The position numbers and the translations under genes were made by a program. Source: Clostridium oryzae (GTDB lineage: Bacteria; Bacillota; Clostridia; Clostridiales; Clostridiaceae). Taken from it: DNA of 60,316 nucleotides. Shown here one piece after another: positions 60,221-60,316 of this stretch. Numbering within the stretch: the stretch's first letter is position 1; the number at the start of each line of letters is the position of its first letter. Under the pieces are notes generated by a model that was given only the letters and a program-made list of their open reading frames with translations, had not been told where the DNA came from and ran no database searches. The stretch is taken from positions 1 to 60,316 of the forward strand of contig NZ_MZGV01000028.1 in the NCBI RefSeq assembly GCF_002029235.1. Reading direction: 5' to 3'.

Positions 60221-60316
60221 TTAGAATGGAAAAGGTTCGTTCTCATCAACTAAATACGAACCTTCTTCTACTTTCTTTTCTCCTGAATAATAAAAATCTG
60301 CATCACAATTAGGGCA
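60221..60316 (-). CDS. C-terminal end of an unknown gene (partial)
   Basis: The last 31 codons read CPNCDADFYYSGEKKVEEGS and end in NEPFPF. The CPNC pair suggests a zinc-ribbon-like element. The gene continues off the right edge, so no function is given. A clear terminator follows the stop. Confidence 0.6.
   Translation of the reverse strand, partial: CPNCDADFYYSGEKKVEEGSYLVDENEPFPF

Overview
The window is AT-rich Firmicute chromosome, most likely a Clostridium of the C. acetobutylicum/C. pasteurianum type. The evidence is a clostridial 16S 5' end at the left edge, low-GC codon use, GGAGG ribosome-binding sites, a spore photoproduct lyase, and a muropeptide-recycling gene order (nagZ-murK-glmA) that I know from C. 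acetobutylicum. Nearly all genes, and the rRNA, point to the minus strand.

Layout, left to right: (1) 1-1163: 5' end of a 16S gene with two tandem promoters. (2) 1.2-6.2 kb: a Bce-type peptide-sensing/resistance module (response regulator, intramembrane kinase, ABC ATPase, large permease). (3) 6.2-8.4 kb: an aminotransferase and a 2-hydroxyacid dehydrogenase. (4) 8.5-13.6 kb: a second ABC transporter plus two-component operon whose first start codon sits on a terminator-like hairpin. (5) 14-26.6 kb: CDF metal exporter, old yellow enzyme, GH43 arabinanase, two secreted thermolysin-type proteases, LysR with a dehydrogenase, ArsC, and an HTH-TPR regulator. (6) 26.7-31.1 kb: two tandem MFS exporters and RNase J. 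(7) 31.3-38.5 kb: a repeat-rich accessory stretch with a decayed IS1595-type transposase, GNAT enzymes, a hemerythrin, a CD3324-type gene behind a structured leader, spore photoproduct lyase and a staygreen-family protein. (8) 38.6-42.1 kb: a phosphatase / anti-sigma-type kinase / chemoreceptor / STAS operon. (9) 42.2-46.3 kb: small metabolic genes, then rfbB, a MerR-methyltransferase fusion and a PadR remnant lying between two identical 29-bp palindromes. (10) 46.3-59.9 kb: an oligopeptide-type ABC importer followed by murQ, a serine hydrolase, nagZ, murK, glmA, namZ and murR. Apart from the lipoprotein, the enzymes have no export signals, so peptidoglycan fragments are probably imported intact and dismantled in the cytoplasm.

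The most unusual signal is a dispersed family of about 50-56 nt hairpins. Their arms differ from copy to copy but stay complementary, and they enclose a conserved core (GTCGGCTGAAAAATGCCTCC-like). Most lie just 3' of minus-strand genes. Related long forms at 31.3 and 38.2 kb carry an almost identical 126-nt structured domain, which in the 38.2 kb copy sits inside the core. A second candidate is the long leader of the CD3324-type gene, which can form a pseudoknot and two mutually exclusive pairings reaching the ribosome-binding region.
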